Shown here one piece after another: positions 1 to 4,807 of a stretch of DNA of 5,145 nt (within the stretch, counting starts at the first letter, position 1; every line of letters starts with the position of its first letter). The position numbers were made by a program, and so were the translations under genes. The DNA lies in assembly GCA_025352305.1 (NCBI GenBank), contig JANXTQ010000277.1, positions 1 to 5,145 on the forward strand, read 5' to 3'. This stretch comes from Actinomycetes bacterium (GTDB lineage Bacteria > Actinomycetota > Acidimicrobiia > Acidimicrobiales > RAAP-2). The notes beneath the pieces are model-generated. The model did not search any database, was not told where the DNA came from, and saw only the letters and a list, made by a program, of their open reading frames with translations.

Positions 1-372
1 GATCGGACGAACGGCGATCGGCCACGGCACATCCAGAGCGGAGAACAGCTCGTTCATAGACGATGCGTCAATTACGGCGTCTGCGTCCACGTACAGGCGT
101 GGGAAAACTTCTCCGATGAAATTTTCAGCTCTGTTGATAGCCGCAGTCTTCGACGCCACAACTGATTCCAGGACGTGGATTCCAGGGATCGATTTCGCAA
201 CCTGGGCGGTTGAGTCAGTGCAACCATTGCACGAAACGACGACTAGATAGCCCTCTTGTTCCATGGATTTCAACGTTGGCAATAAATCTCCGATCCGTTC
301 AGCTTCATTGTGGGCGGGAACAATGACGGAACCCCTGTACTTTGGGGAATTCGAGTTTGGATCCTCAGTCAT
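1..372 (-). CDS. Family 2 glycosyltransferase, N-terminal part (runs off left edge)
   Basis: The minus-strand frame is open from an ATG at 372 to the window edge, giving 124 residues without a stop. It reads as the nucleotide-sugar binding half of a GT-A fold, family 2 glycosyltransferase. Residues 16-27 (VIVPAHNEAERI) are the typical first strand and loop. CNGCTDST (48-55) is the second signature, a form common in the exopolysaccharide-type members. SKTAAIN (74-80) matches the usual K-x-x-A-L-N region, and YVDADAVI (94-101) carries the metal-binding DxD at 96-98. The acceptor-binding C-terminal part is missing from the window. A TGA lies in frame four codons upstream of the ATG, so the start is well bounded. 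A GAGAGG sits very close (2 nt) before it. The acceptor is unknown. The divergent sugar-nucleotide epimerase suggests a role in surface glycan or glycolipid synthesis, which is inference. Confidence 0.88.
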   Translation of the reverse strand, partial: MTEDPNSNSPKYRGSVIVPAHNEAERIGDLLPTLKSMEQEGYLVVVSCNGCTDSTAQVAKSIPGIHVLESVVASKTAAINRAENFIGEVFPRLYVDADAVIDASSMNELFSALDVPWPIAVRPI

Positions 373-601
373 GGCCTCTCAGTCAACACTAGGGGTCAAT
401 CGATTCAAGTTATCTAGTTCGGCTACACCTGTTATTTCGCCCTAATCAAAATTTGAAGGATTTCCGCACTCGGAGCTTCGAGACGCGTAGTCCGAGAGTC
501 TCAAAAATGGGATTTTCGATGCGAAGATCGCACGAGTCGAAAATGACAATATATTTCCAATCTTGAACGAGAAGACTTTGAATCGGAACGGCGCTGACGA
601 C
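373..601. other. Divergent intergenic region, GT2 / epimerase
   Basis: This A/T-rich spacer separates the two outward-facing glycan genes and should hold promoters for both. I see no coding sequence in it. On the plus strand TATATT (550-555) is the best -10 candidate for the epimerase. Two interleaved inverted repeats lie at 469-502: CTCGGA/TCCGAG (469-474, 491-496) and GAGAC/GTCTC (480-484, 498-502). They cannot both form at once. They lie upstream of the presumed epimerase promoter, so they would act as DNA sites rather than in its mRNA, if they act at all. Confidence 0.5.
550..555 (+). promoter_or_regulatory. Candidate -10 box for the epimerase gene
   Basis: TATATT fits the TANNNT consensus well. 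The start point would fall near 560-563, giving a 5' leader of about 40 nt before the ATG at 602. Alternatively, transcription at 563 would place a TTG codon at the 5' end. No good -35 hexamer is visible. Confidence 0.4.
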
Positions 602-1537
602 ATGGGCAAAATCGCGGTCGCGGGCTGTGCAGGATTTATTGGCCGGCACATGACAGTCAAACTCCTTGACAACGGCTTCTCTGTAGTGGGAATCGACAAT
701 TTTTGTGAGGAACTTTACTCGTCGACCACTCGTCGTGACGAAATGTCAAAGATTCAGCATCAAGCAAATTTTGAATTCATCAATGCCGATCTACTTGATC
801 TCGATCTCGACGTTTTAGAAGAATGCGATGTCGTTTTGAATTTTGCTGGACTAGCTGGTCAAGCTCGCAGTTGGGAGATACCTCGACGTTACCGAGAATT
901 GAATGTTGATCTTGCCGTCAAACTATATGAGGCCGCGCTACGAAATGGCGCGCGTAAATTTGTCCACGCTTCGTCGTCGTCCGTCTACGGAGAAATTTCG
1001 GTGGGTGATGAATCCCAACCATTTAATCCATGTTCCCCCTACGGCGAGACAAAAGTCGAAGCAGAGATCGCACTTGGAGAAGCTTCGAATGGTGCCTGTG
1101 ATCTTGCAATACTTCGTTTTTTTTCGGTCTACGGTCCGGGTCAGCGAACAGATATGGGATTTTTTCGGATCATCAAGTCAGCTCTCGCTGGCGAAGAGGT
1201 TCCGGTTCACGATCGTCCGGGACTAATGCGTGATTTCACGTACGTCTCAGACGTTGTAGAAGCAGTTATCGCCGTCATCGATCCAAAAGTTGGCACTGAG
1301 ATCTTCAACGTTGCTTCCTCTAAGCCGACGTCGCTCGAAGAAGCCCTGGATGTTATTGAAGAACTCACCAATGGCAACATGAGGCGACGCTTGATCGAGA
1401 CGCCGACTGGGTTGCAAACGATTTCGAGTGGCGACACGACTCGACTGCGCCGCGCCACCTTGTGGCGCCCCAGCACTTCCCTGCGCGATGGGCTGGAGAA
1501 GCAAGTTTCGTGGCAGAAGAGCTTTTCGATTAGCTAA
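602..1537 (+). CDS. NAD-dependent epimerase/dehydratase, UDP-glucuronate/UDP-glucose 4-epimerase-like
   Basis: This 311-residue extended short-chain dehydrogenase/reductase probably inverts or modifies a nucleotide sugar in the cytoplasm. The Rossmann signature AGCAGFIG gives GxxGxxG at 8/11/14, and an Asp at 32 ends strand 2. SSSSVYGE (124-131) holds the catalytic Ser region. SPYGETK (145-151) gives the catalytic Tyr147 and Lys151. LRFFSVYGPGQRTDMGFF and RDFTYVSDVVEAV (RDF at 210-212) most resemble UDP-glucuronate 4-epimerases of the CapI type, but the exact substrate cannot be fixed. Its length is close to that family. I chose ATG 602 because it puts the nucleotide-binding strand at the N-terminus. 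An in-frame TTG at 563 would add 13 residues that look non-homologous (NEKTLNRNGADD). No clear Shine-Dalgarno precedes 602. The gene is more A/T-rich than its right-hand neighbours, with T8 at 1117-1124. It pairs divergently with the glycosyltransferase, suggesting a glycan locus. Confidence 0.88.
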   Translation: MGKIAVAGCAGFIGRHMTVKLLDNGFSVVGIDNFCEELYSSTTRRDEMSKIQHQANFEFINADLLDLDLDVLEECDVVLNFAGLAGQARSWEIPRRYRELNVDLAVKLYEAALRNGARKFVHASSSSVYGEISVGDESQPFNPCSPYGETKVEAEIALGEASNGACDLAILRFFSVYGPGQRTDMGFFRIIKSALAGEEVPVHDRPGLMRDFTYVSDVVEAVIAVIDPKVGTEIFNVASSKPTSLEEALDVIEELTNGNMRRRLIETPTGLQTISSGDTTRLRRATLWRPSTSLRDGLEKQVSWQKSFSIS

Positions 1538-1563
1538 TTCGGGTCAACTCTCAGTGACGCGGG

Positions 1564-1569
1564 TAACCT
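1564..1569 (+). promoter_or_regulatory. Candidate -10 box for a leaderless transcript of the zinc-finger gene
   Basis: TAACCT fits TANNNT and ends 7 nt before the ATG at 1577, the spacing expected if transcription starts at the start codon. No Shine-Dalgarno sequence is present before the ATG. The -35 region is not recognisable, and the hexamer alone is weak evidence. Confidence 0.35.
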
Positions 1570-1576
1570 TCGCACG

Positions 1577-1768
1577 ATGAGTGACACTTCCAACGACACC
1601 GTGGTGGCCATTGAATCCACATTGATCGATGTGGATCGGGCATTGGATCGTCTTCGCGAAGGAACCTATCGTCAGTGTGATTCCTGCGGCGAGGAAATTG
1701 GCGAATCACTCTTGATTGCTGATCCGTTGCGCACCAACTGTGCGGCACATCCCCAACTTCACGAGTAG
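1577..1768 (+). CDS. Small DksA/TraR-type zinc-finger protein
   Basis: This 63-residue protein resembles the C-terminal part of DksA/TraR proteins, which bind RNA polymerase through its secondary channel. An acidic helix (residues about 9-28, IESTLIDVDRALDRLREG) leads into YRQCDSCGEEIGESLLIADPLRTNC, matching the family pattern Y-x-x-C-x-x-C-G-x-x-I-x-x-x-R/L-L-x-A-x-P. The second metal pair is C55 and H58 rather than the usual Cys-x-x-Cys, so the site would be C3H (C34, C37, C55, H58). It lacks the long coiled coil of full DksA, so it is either a short TraR-like factor or a free-standing zinc ribbon of unknown role. The start has no Shine-Dalgarno but has a possible -10 box 7 nt upstream. It lies 39 nt after the epimerase and converges on sodN. 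The family assignment is fairly secure; the function is not. Confidence 0.7.
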   Translation: MSDTSNDTVVAIESTLIDVDRALDRLREGTYRQCDSCGEEIGESLLIADPLRTNCAAHPQLHE

Positions 1769-1784
1769 TTGAAGTTCGCGAACT
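1755..1784. terminator. Convergent-gene inverted repeats, possible terminator
   Basis: AACTTCA (1755-1761) and TGAAGTT (1770-1776) form a perfect 7-bp stem with an 8-nt loop that contains the TAG stop codon of the zinc-finger gene. It overlaps a 12-bp perfect palindrome, AGTTCGCGAACT (1773-1784). The position between two convergent genes suits a bidirectional terminator. The stem is short and A/T-rich, however, and no clean T-tract follows on either strand. Confidence 0.35.
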
Positions 1785-1795
1785 GCCAGGCGAAT

Positions 1796-2212
1796 TTACT
1801 TCTTGGTCGCCCAGAAAATTTCGGAGATCTCGTTGATCTCGCCGAGCAGGCGATCCGCAACGGAAACGTCATTGGTTTTCTTGGCTTCGCCGGCTGATTT
1901 CGTTGCCTTCCAGAACAGGTCGTGCAGCTGGGGGTAGTTGGCGAGGTGCTCGGGCTTGAAGTAGTCCGTCCACAGCACCCACAAGTGGTGCTTCACCATG
2001 TCGGATCGCTCTTCTTTGATCAACGTCGCTCGGACCTTGAAGTCGGCGTCGGTCGACGCGTTGTACTTCTCCATGCACGCTTTGACCGACTGAGCTTCAA
2101 TCGTCGCCTGCGCCGGATCGTAAACACCACAGGGCAGATCGCAGTGGGCGTGCGCTACGAGCACGTTTGAGTGACGATCAAGGACAGCCTCGATGCGGGT
2201 ACGAAAACTCAT
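1796..2212 (-). CDS. sodN: Nickel superoxide dismutase precursor
   Basis: This encodes a nickel-containing superoxide dismutase precursor of 138 residues, which converts superoxide to oxygen and hydrogen peroxide. The nickel hook HCDLPCGVY lies at residues 23-31. After removal of the first 22 residues (ending VLVAHA), His23, Cys24 and Cys28 become the mature ligands His1, Cys2 and Cys6. The remaining 116 residues match the known four-helix subunit: YDPAQATIEAQSVKA follows the hook, with VRATLIKEERSDMVKHHLWVLWTDYFKP in the middle and EISEIFWATKK at the end, very like the Streptomyces enzyme. The leader is not a Sec signal; it is a pro-sequence cut by SodX, encoded divergently next door. The start is supported by an AAAGGTG Shine-Dalgarno 5 nt upstream (2218-2224). 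Nickel or oxidative control is expected from other actinobacteria, but no Nur-type site is obvious here. Confidence 0.97.
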   Translation of the reverse strand: MSFRTRIEAVLDRHSNVLVAHAHCDLPCGVYDPAQATIEAQSVKACMEKYNASTDADFKVRATLIKEERSDMVKHHLWVLWTDYFKPEHLANYPQLHDLFWKATKSAGEAKKTNDVSVADRLLGEINEISEIFWATKK

Positions 2213-2217
2213 AATTA

Positions 2218-2224
2218 CACCTTT
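2218..2224 (-). promoter_or_regulatory. Strong ribosome binding site of sodN
   Basis: Read on the minus strand, AAAGGTG lies 5 nt before the sodN ATG. It fixes that start and contrasts with the neighbouring genes that lack such a site. A possible -10 box for the same gene, TAATGT, lies at 2276-2271 on the minus strand and would give a leader of roughly 50 nt. Confidence 0.7.
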
Positions 2225-2280
2225 CGAACGAACTAGCGATCAGCGGTTCGCCTGAGACGAGCCAATCGAGACATTAGCGA

Positions 2281-2300
2281 CGAACGGCCGATATCGTTCG
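2281..2300. promoter_or_regulatory. Inverted repeat in the sodN/sodX divergent promoter region
   Basis: CGAACG (2281-2286) and CGTTCG (2295-2300) are perfect 6-bp inverted repeats separated by 8 bp. The right arm overlaps TATCGT (2292-2297), which fits a -10 box 8 nt before the sodX ATG. A further pair, CGAAC (2225-2229) and GTTCG (2246-2250), lies nearer sodN. A repressor bound at the first repeat would block sodX and could influence sodN. The regulator is unknown. Confidence 0.45.
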
Positions 2301-2305
2301 ATTCC

Positions 2306-2626
2306 ATGGCAACAGCGTGGTGCGAACTACTCGTGCGCCGCGTACGAATAGAAGGTCCGTCGATGCTTCCCACTCTGGTGCCCGGAGAGATCGTCACCGC
2401 CGTGAGGCGGTGGCGCCGGCTCCGGAGCGGAGACGTGGTGGTGCTGAAAAGTCCGGTCGGCGATCAGTGGATCGTGAAACGTTGCCAGCTGATCGGGCGA
2501 ACCTCGGTGCAACTAACTGGCGACAACGAACAGTTCTCCTTCGACTCCCGTGATTTCGGTTCCGTTGCTCCTCGTGACATCCATTGGATCGTGCTGAACA
2601 GTTCGATCGCGCCGCTTTCGCCTTAG
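2306..2626 (+). CDS. sodX: Nickel-type superoxide dismutase maturation protease (S26 family)
   Basis: This 106-residue peptidase resembles the signal peptidase I/LexA-like S26 and S24 proteases and is expected to cut the SodN leader just before the nickel-binding His. EGPSMLPTL (16-24) carries the catalytic Ser19. RSGDVVVLKSP (40-50) is the conserved strand, and the general-base Lys is Lys58 in WIVKRC (55-60). TGDN (71-74) and SFDSRDFGSV (78-87) are the closing S26 boxes. No membrane segment is seen, unlike type I signal peptidases, which fits a cytosolic maturation enzyme. The gene is divergent from sodN rather than tandem with it as in Streptomyces. ATG 2306 has no Shine-Dalgarno but has a possible -10 box 8 nt upstream, suggesting a leaderless message. 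A GTG at 2333 is an alternative start that would still keep the catalytic Ser. The function rests on family plus adjacency to sodN, and is secure. Confidence 0.93.
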   Translation: MATAWCELLVRRVRIEGPSMLPTLVPGEIVTAVRRWRRLRSGDVVVLKSPVGDQWIVKRCQLIGRTSVQLTGDNEQFSFDSRDFGSVAPRDIHWIVLNSSIAPLSP

Positions 2627-2776
2627 TAATCTCAAGCCGTTTCTCGGTGATCCGATTCAGTCACCTCACGATCACTGAGTAGCTGTAATTTGATGGGGGA
2701 CAACCCTGCTGACCAGCCATTTTGTTGCTATCTCGGAAAATAATCATTTTGATGCTGTTTAATGTCAAAGATGATG
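2627..2776 (+). other. Intergenic region with TGATG-like repeats upstream of the RHH gene
   Basis: No gene is visible here. The first half has only weak inverted repeats, such as GGTGA/TCACC near 2646-2664, without a T-tract, so no firm sodX terminator is found. From about 2720 the sequence becomes A/T-rich. TGATG or close variants occur at 2750, 2760 (TAATG) and 2772, continuing at 2783 and 2794 into the palindrome over the next gene's start. The spacing is 10-12 bp, about one helical turn. This suggests upstream operator sites for the RHH protein. Confidence 0.4.
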
Positions 2777-2807
2777 GTATAGTGATGTCATGTTGATATC
2801 ACTATAC
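2777..2807 (+). promoter_or_regulatory. Palindromic operator overlapping -10 box and start codon of the RHH gene
   Basis: GTATAGTGAT (2777-2786) and ATCACTATAC (2798-2807) are perfect 10-bp inverted repeats. After one mismatched pair the symmetry continues as TCA/TGA around a TGT centre, giving 13 of 14 symmetric pairs over 31 bp. The left arm contains TATAGT (2778-2783), an excellent -10 box 6 nt before the ATG at 2790, which lies at the palindrome centre. A protein bound here would cover the promoter and start point together. The right arm contains TATCACT, which matches the WATCACW heptad known for the RHH omega repressor; that likeness may be coincidental. Confidence 0.75.
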
Positions 2808-3245
2808 GTCGAAAACGTGCAAACTGATCTGCAGACGTTGTCACGATTGGGTGGCGAGGAATTGGCGTCGGCCGGATCGCGCCTGGCCGACGCTCTTGAG
2901 CCGGCTCTGCGTGGGCGGCTTTTTGAGGCGCTGAGTCAACTCGTTGCCGAGGCCAACTCGAACTTGGGATCCGCTCGTTTGGAGCTGCGCTTGAGCGGTG
3001 ACGAAGTGACTCTCGTTCGCGAACAGAGTTCCAACGACCCAGTTGAAACCCCCGGTGATCTAAAGGCCCGCTTTGCACTGCGTCTACCCGAAGATTTGAA
3101 GACAATGATCGACGAGCAGGCTGACCGCTTGGGAGCTTCCACCAACGCGTGGATGATCCGAGCGCTCGCCAAAGAGCTCGGCGAAAACGGCCCGCCAAAT
3201 GTGACTCAAAGCGGTCGCACGTTGCGCGGAACGGGCAAGAGCTAA
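2790..3245 (+). CDS. Ribbon-helix-helix (HicB/Arc-like) DNA-binding protein
   Basis: This 151-residue protein has a C-terminal ribbon-helix-helix domain. The strand ARFALRLP is at 93-100, helix A (EDLKTMIDEQADRLG) at 101-115, and helix B (NAWMIRALAKEL) at 119-130 after the AST turn. It would dimerise and bind DNA through the paired strands. The tail (138-151) is Gly/basic-rich. Residues 1-90 are a separate, mostly helical segment followed by a short strand pair (LELRLSGDEVTLVRE, 64-78), and I do not recognise it. Such proteins are often labelled HicB-family antitoxins, but no HicA toxin lies nearby. In actinobacteria they often sit next to DUF4097 genes, as here. There is no Shine-Dalgarno, and the ATG lies 6 nt after TATAGT, so the mRNA is probably leaderless. 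The palindrome over its start suggests autoregulation, and probably control of the downstream gene 53 nt away. Confidence 0.85.
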   Translation: MLISLYVENVQTDLQTLSRLGGEELASAGSRLADALEPALRGRLFEALSQLVAEANSNLGSARLELRLSGDEVTLVREQSSNDPVETPGDLKARFALRLPEDLKTMIDEQADRLGASTNAWMIRALAKELGENGPPNVTQSGRTLRGTGKS

Positions 3246-3287
3246 GCCGCAGCGAACACCATTCACCACATTCTGAAACGCATTAAC

Positions 3288-3294
3288 GAGAGGA
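3288..3294 (+). promoter_or_regulatory. Ribosome binding site of the DUF4097 gene
   Basis: GAGAGGA lies 4 nt before the ATG at 3299 and fixes that start. Its presence in a 53-nt gap after the RHH gene fits an internal gene of an operon, whose first gene seems leaderless. Confidence 0.65.
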
Positions 3295-3298
3295 AATC

Positions 3299-4129
3299 AT
3301 GGTGAGCAACGCACCAGTAAACGACCTCGATGTCCACAACACAGCGTCCAGCTCGGCCAATGACCACGAGCGCATCGAGAAGTTCAATGCAACAGGGCCG
3401 ATTAACTCAACGATTCGAACGGCCTCGGCTCGTGTGACAGTTCAAAATGGTCCTGACGACACCTGCCGGGTGCGAGCCACGATGAGCGGCTCGAGCAGCG
3501 CGGAGCGTTTGGCGCACATTGAAATTAGCTTTGACGAGGCAACGAACACCCTGCTCGTTGATACCCGTCCCAAGGGACGTCGACGTGTCCGGATATTTGA
3601 TTTTCACAACATTGACCTGCACATCACGATGCCGGCCTCGTCCAACGTAGAACTGCACAGTGCGTCGGGGGACGTGACGTTGGACGGGACGTATGACGAA
3701 GTTTCTATCGCCAGTGCGTCCGGTGACGTCACTGCTGGAGTTGTTAAGGGTTCTCTCACGGTCAACGTCGCTTCTGGCGACGTCAGCACTGGCCAGGTTC
3801 ACGGACGTGCAAGCGCTCACTCCGCTTCGGGGGACATTTCGCTGGGCGACGTTTCCGCTGACGTCAACGTTCACGCGGTCTCGGGCGATATTCGTTTGAC
3901 GGCCGTGGCGCCACTCAACGCCAAGGTTCACAGCGTGTCTGGAGACGTGACCGTGATGGTCAAGCCCGGATTCATCATTGAAGTAAACGCCAAATCATTA
4001 GCGGGCTCTGTTCGTTCAGAGATCGCCCTTGATGATGCAGCGTCGTTGGAACATCACGGCGAGAACAGCGGCGTTATTTCGATTGACGCCTCCACGGTCT
4101 CGGGGGACGTTCGAATCGCCCGGTCGTAA
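3299..4129 (+). CDS. DUF4097-type beta-repeat protein
   Basis: This 276-residue protein belongs to the DUF4097 (adhesin-like beta-strand repeat) group, whose biochemical role is unknown. Residues about 25-115 form an introductory region with F-x-x-x-G-P-I-x-x-x-I-x-T-A-S-A and a strand ending in IDLHITMPASSNVELHS. Then comes a repeat with SGD at 123, 141, 159, 177, 195 and 214, a degenerate copy (LAGSV) near 234-238, and a last SGD at 268. The steps are 18, 18, 18, 18 and 19 residues, as expected for turns of a beta-solenoid. There is no signal peptide, lipobox or membrane segment, so it is probably cytosolic, unlike many DUF4097 proteins. It follows the RHH gene and is probably co-transcribed, so the RHH protein may control it or bind it. 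The Shine-Dalgarno is good. Family call is confident; function is unknown. Confidence 0.88.
   Translation: MVSNAPVNDLDVHNTASSSANDHERIEKFNATGPINSTIRTASARVTVQNGPDDTCRVRATMSGSSSAERLAHIEISFDEATNTLLVDTRPKGRRRVRIFDFHNIDLHITMPASSNVELHSASGDVTLDGTYDEVSIASASGDVTAGVVKGSLTVNVASGDVSTGQVHGRASAHSASGDISLGDVSADVNVHAVSGDIRLTAVAPLNAKVHSVSGDVTVMVKPGFIIEVNAKSLAGSVRSEIALDDAASLEHHGENSGVISIDASTVSGDVRIARS
3659..3949 (+). repeat. Tandem protein repeat, about 18 residues (54 bp) per unit
   Basis: Six consecutive units share the core (S/V)(A/V)SGD(V/I), at almost constant 18-residue spacing. The DNA has diverged: SGD is written with varied codons such as TCG GGG GAC, TCC GGT GAC and TCT GGC GAC. The periodicity is therefore kept at protein level rather than by recent duplication. 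Confidence 0.85.
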
Positions 4130-4135
4130 GGACCG
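4121..4135 (+). terminator. Short hairpin at the end of the DUF4097 gene
   Basis: CGGTC (4121-4125) and GACCG (4131-4135) form a perfect 5-bp stem with the stop codon in its loop. There is no following T-run, so it may be a weak terminator, an mRNA end stabiliser, or chance. Confidence 0.25.
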
Positions 4136-4177
4136 TCAACGCCCGGAGCGTTCGCCCCGACTCGACTCCGCGCGACC

Positions 4178-4183
4178 TACGAT
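4178..4183 (+). promoter_or_regulatory. Candidate -10 box for a leaderless XRE transcript
   Basis: TACGAT fits TANNNT and lies 7 nt before the ATG at 4191. With no Shine-Dalgarno in that gap, transcription starting at the ATG is the simplest reading. The XRE gene may thus have its own promoter despite following DUF4097 by 61 nt. No clear -35 box is seen. Confidence 0.45.
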
Positions 4184-4190
4184 CACTGTC

Positions 4191-4571
4191 ATGCCCGATC
4201 AGAAGCCGAGTGTTCGCGACCTCGGTGCCTTCATCCGCGAACAACGAGCCAACGCTCAAATATCACTTCGTCGACTCGGTGAACTCGCCGGCGTATCGAA
4301 CGTCTATCTGTCCCAGATAGAAGGCGGACTGAAGCGACCGAGTGCGGACATTCTGCAAAAAATCGCCAAAGCGCTGCAGATATCTTCCGAGACTCTCTAC
4401 GTCCAGGCCGGCATATTGGACGAAGATCGTCACGGCTCTACTGAGGCCGCGATACTCGCCGACCAACGCCTCAGTGACGCCCAACGCCAAGCCCTATTAA
4501 CGGTCCTGAGAAGTTTCTTAGCTGACAACGCGACCGATCCTTCGACGCCCCCGAATGCTGCAACGACTTAG
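4191..4571 (+). CDS. XRE-family helix-turn-helix transcriptional regulator
   Basis: This 126-residue regulator has an N-terminal Cro/C1-type helix-turn-helix domain over about residues 10-72. LGAFIREQRANAQISLRRLGELAG is followed by the recognition helix region SNVYLSQIEGG (36-46), then KRPSADILQKIAKALQISSETLYVQAGIL. The C-terminal part (about 80-112) is a helical tail, ILADQRLSDAQRQALLTVLRSFL, with a disordered end. From memory it strongly resembles a conserved single-domain actinobacterial XRE regulator (Rv0474-like in mycobacteria). In mycobacteria that gene lies in the same general region as mshA, which fits the gene found at 4808. The frame is open upstream to 4029, but that stretch overlaps the DUF4097 gene and has no homology-like content, so ATG 4191 is preferred. 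Its targets are unknown. It may be unrelated to the RHH-DUF4097 pair. Confidence 0.9.
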   Translation: MPDQKPSVRDLGAFIREQRANAQISLRRLGELAGVSNVYLSQIEGGLKRPSADILQKIAKALQISSETLYVQAGILDEDRHGSTEAAILADQRLSDAQRQALLTVLRSFLADNATDPSTPPNAATT

Positions 4572-4807
4572 ATTTTCGCCAGTACGCCACGAACGAACAA
4601 CACGAAGAGACGTGGCAAAAATTGGCTCGACACGCCGATGTAGCGCCAACTAACAATGCTTTCGCGACACATCAAACGTAATGGGCAGTGACTAACTTCT
4701 ACTTTTCATTTTCGTCAAACTGCGCTAATTACATGGGTGCAACAAATCGCGTTTTCGGATTCGCAAATTTCTGGGACGATTTGTCGCTTCGCCGGTAGAA
4801 TTACTTG
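4572..4807 (+). other. Intergenic region before the MshA-like gene
   Basis: No convincing gene or RNA gene is visible. GCCACG (4586-4591) and CGTGGC (4611-4616) form an inverted repeat with a 19-nt spacer, followed by an A-run rather than a T-run, so it is not a standard terminator for the XRE gene. An ATG at 4733 opens a 21-codon frame that stops at 4796-4798, inside the next promoter. It has no support as a gene. Confidence 0.45.
4796..4801 (+). promoter_or_regulatory. -10 box for a leaderless MshA-like gene transcript
   Basis: TAGAAT is a strong TANNNT match and lies 6 nt before the ATG at 4808. No Shine-Dalgarno is present. Together these point to a transcript that starts at the start codon. 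The -35 region is not clear. Confidence 0.55.

Noticed and set aside
2281..2300. LexA/SOS box in the sodX promoter
   Set aside because: The CGAAC and GTTCG arms are 10 bp apart instead of the 4 bp needed for an actinobacterial SOS box.
2213..2305. Nur-type nickel operator between sodN and sodX
   Set aside because: No TTGCAA-like inverted pair could be found. The repeats present have a different sequence.
2788..3198. A 136-codon open frame on the minus strand
   Set aside because: It is opposite the RHH gene, with an Arg/Ser/Pro-rich product and no start signals of its own.
2790..3245. HicAB toxin-antitoxin module
   Set aside because: The RHH domain is HicB-like, but no small HicA-like toxin frame is adjacent, and the next gene is a DUF4097 protein.
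3407..3931. A 174-codon open frame on the minus strand
   Set aside because: It is antisense to the DUF4097 repeats and inherits an open frame from their regular composition; no family features are seen.
4029..4190. N-terminal extension of the XRE protein
   Set aside because: The extension overlaps the end of the DUF4097 gene in another frame, is Arg-rich and unlike the family. ATG 4191 has a suitable -10 box and gives the normal length.
4586..4616. Intrinsic terminator of the XRE gene
   Set aside because: The 6-bp stem has a 19-nt loop and is followed by A residues rather than T residues on the plus strand.
4733..4798. A 21-codon frame before the MshA-like gene
   Set aside because: It has no Shine-Dalgarno, no well-placed -10 box and no recognisable product. 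Frames of this size are expected by chance.
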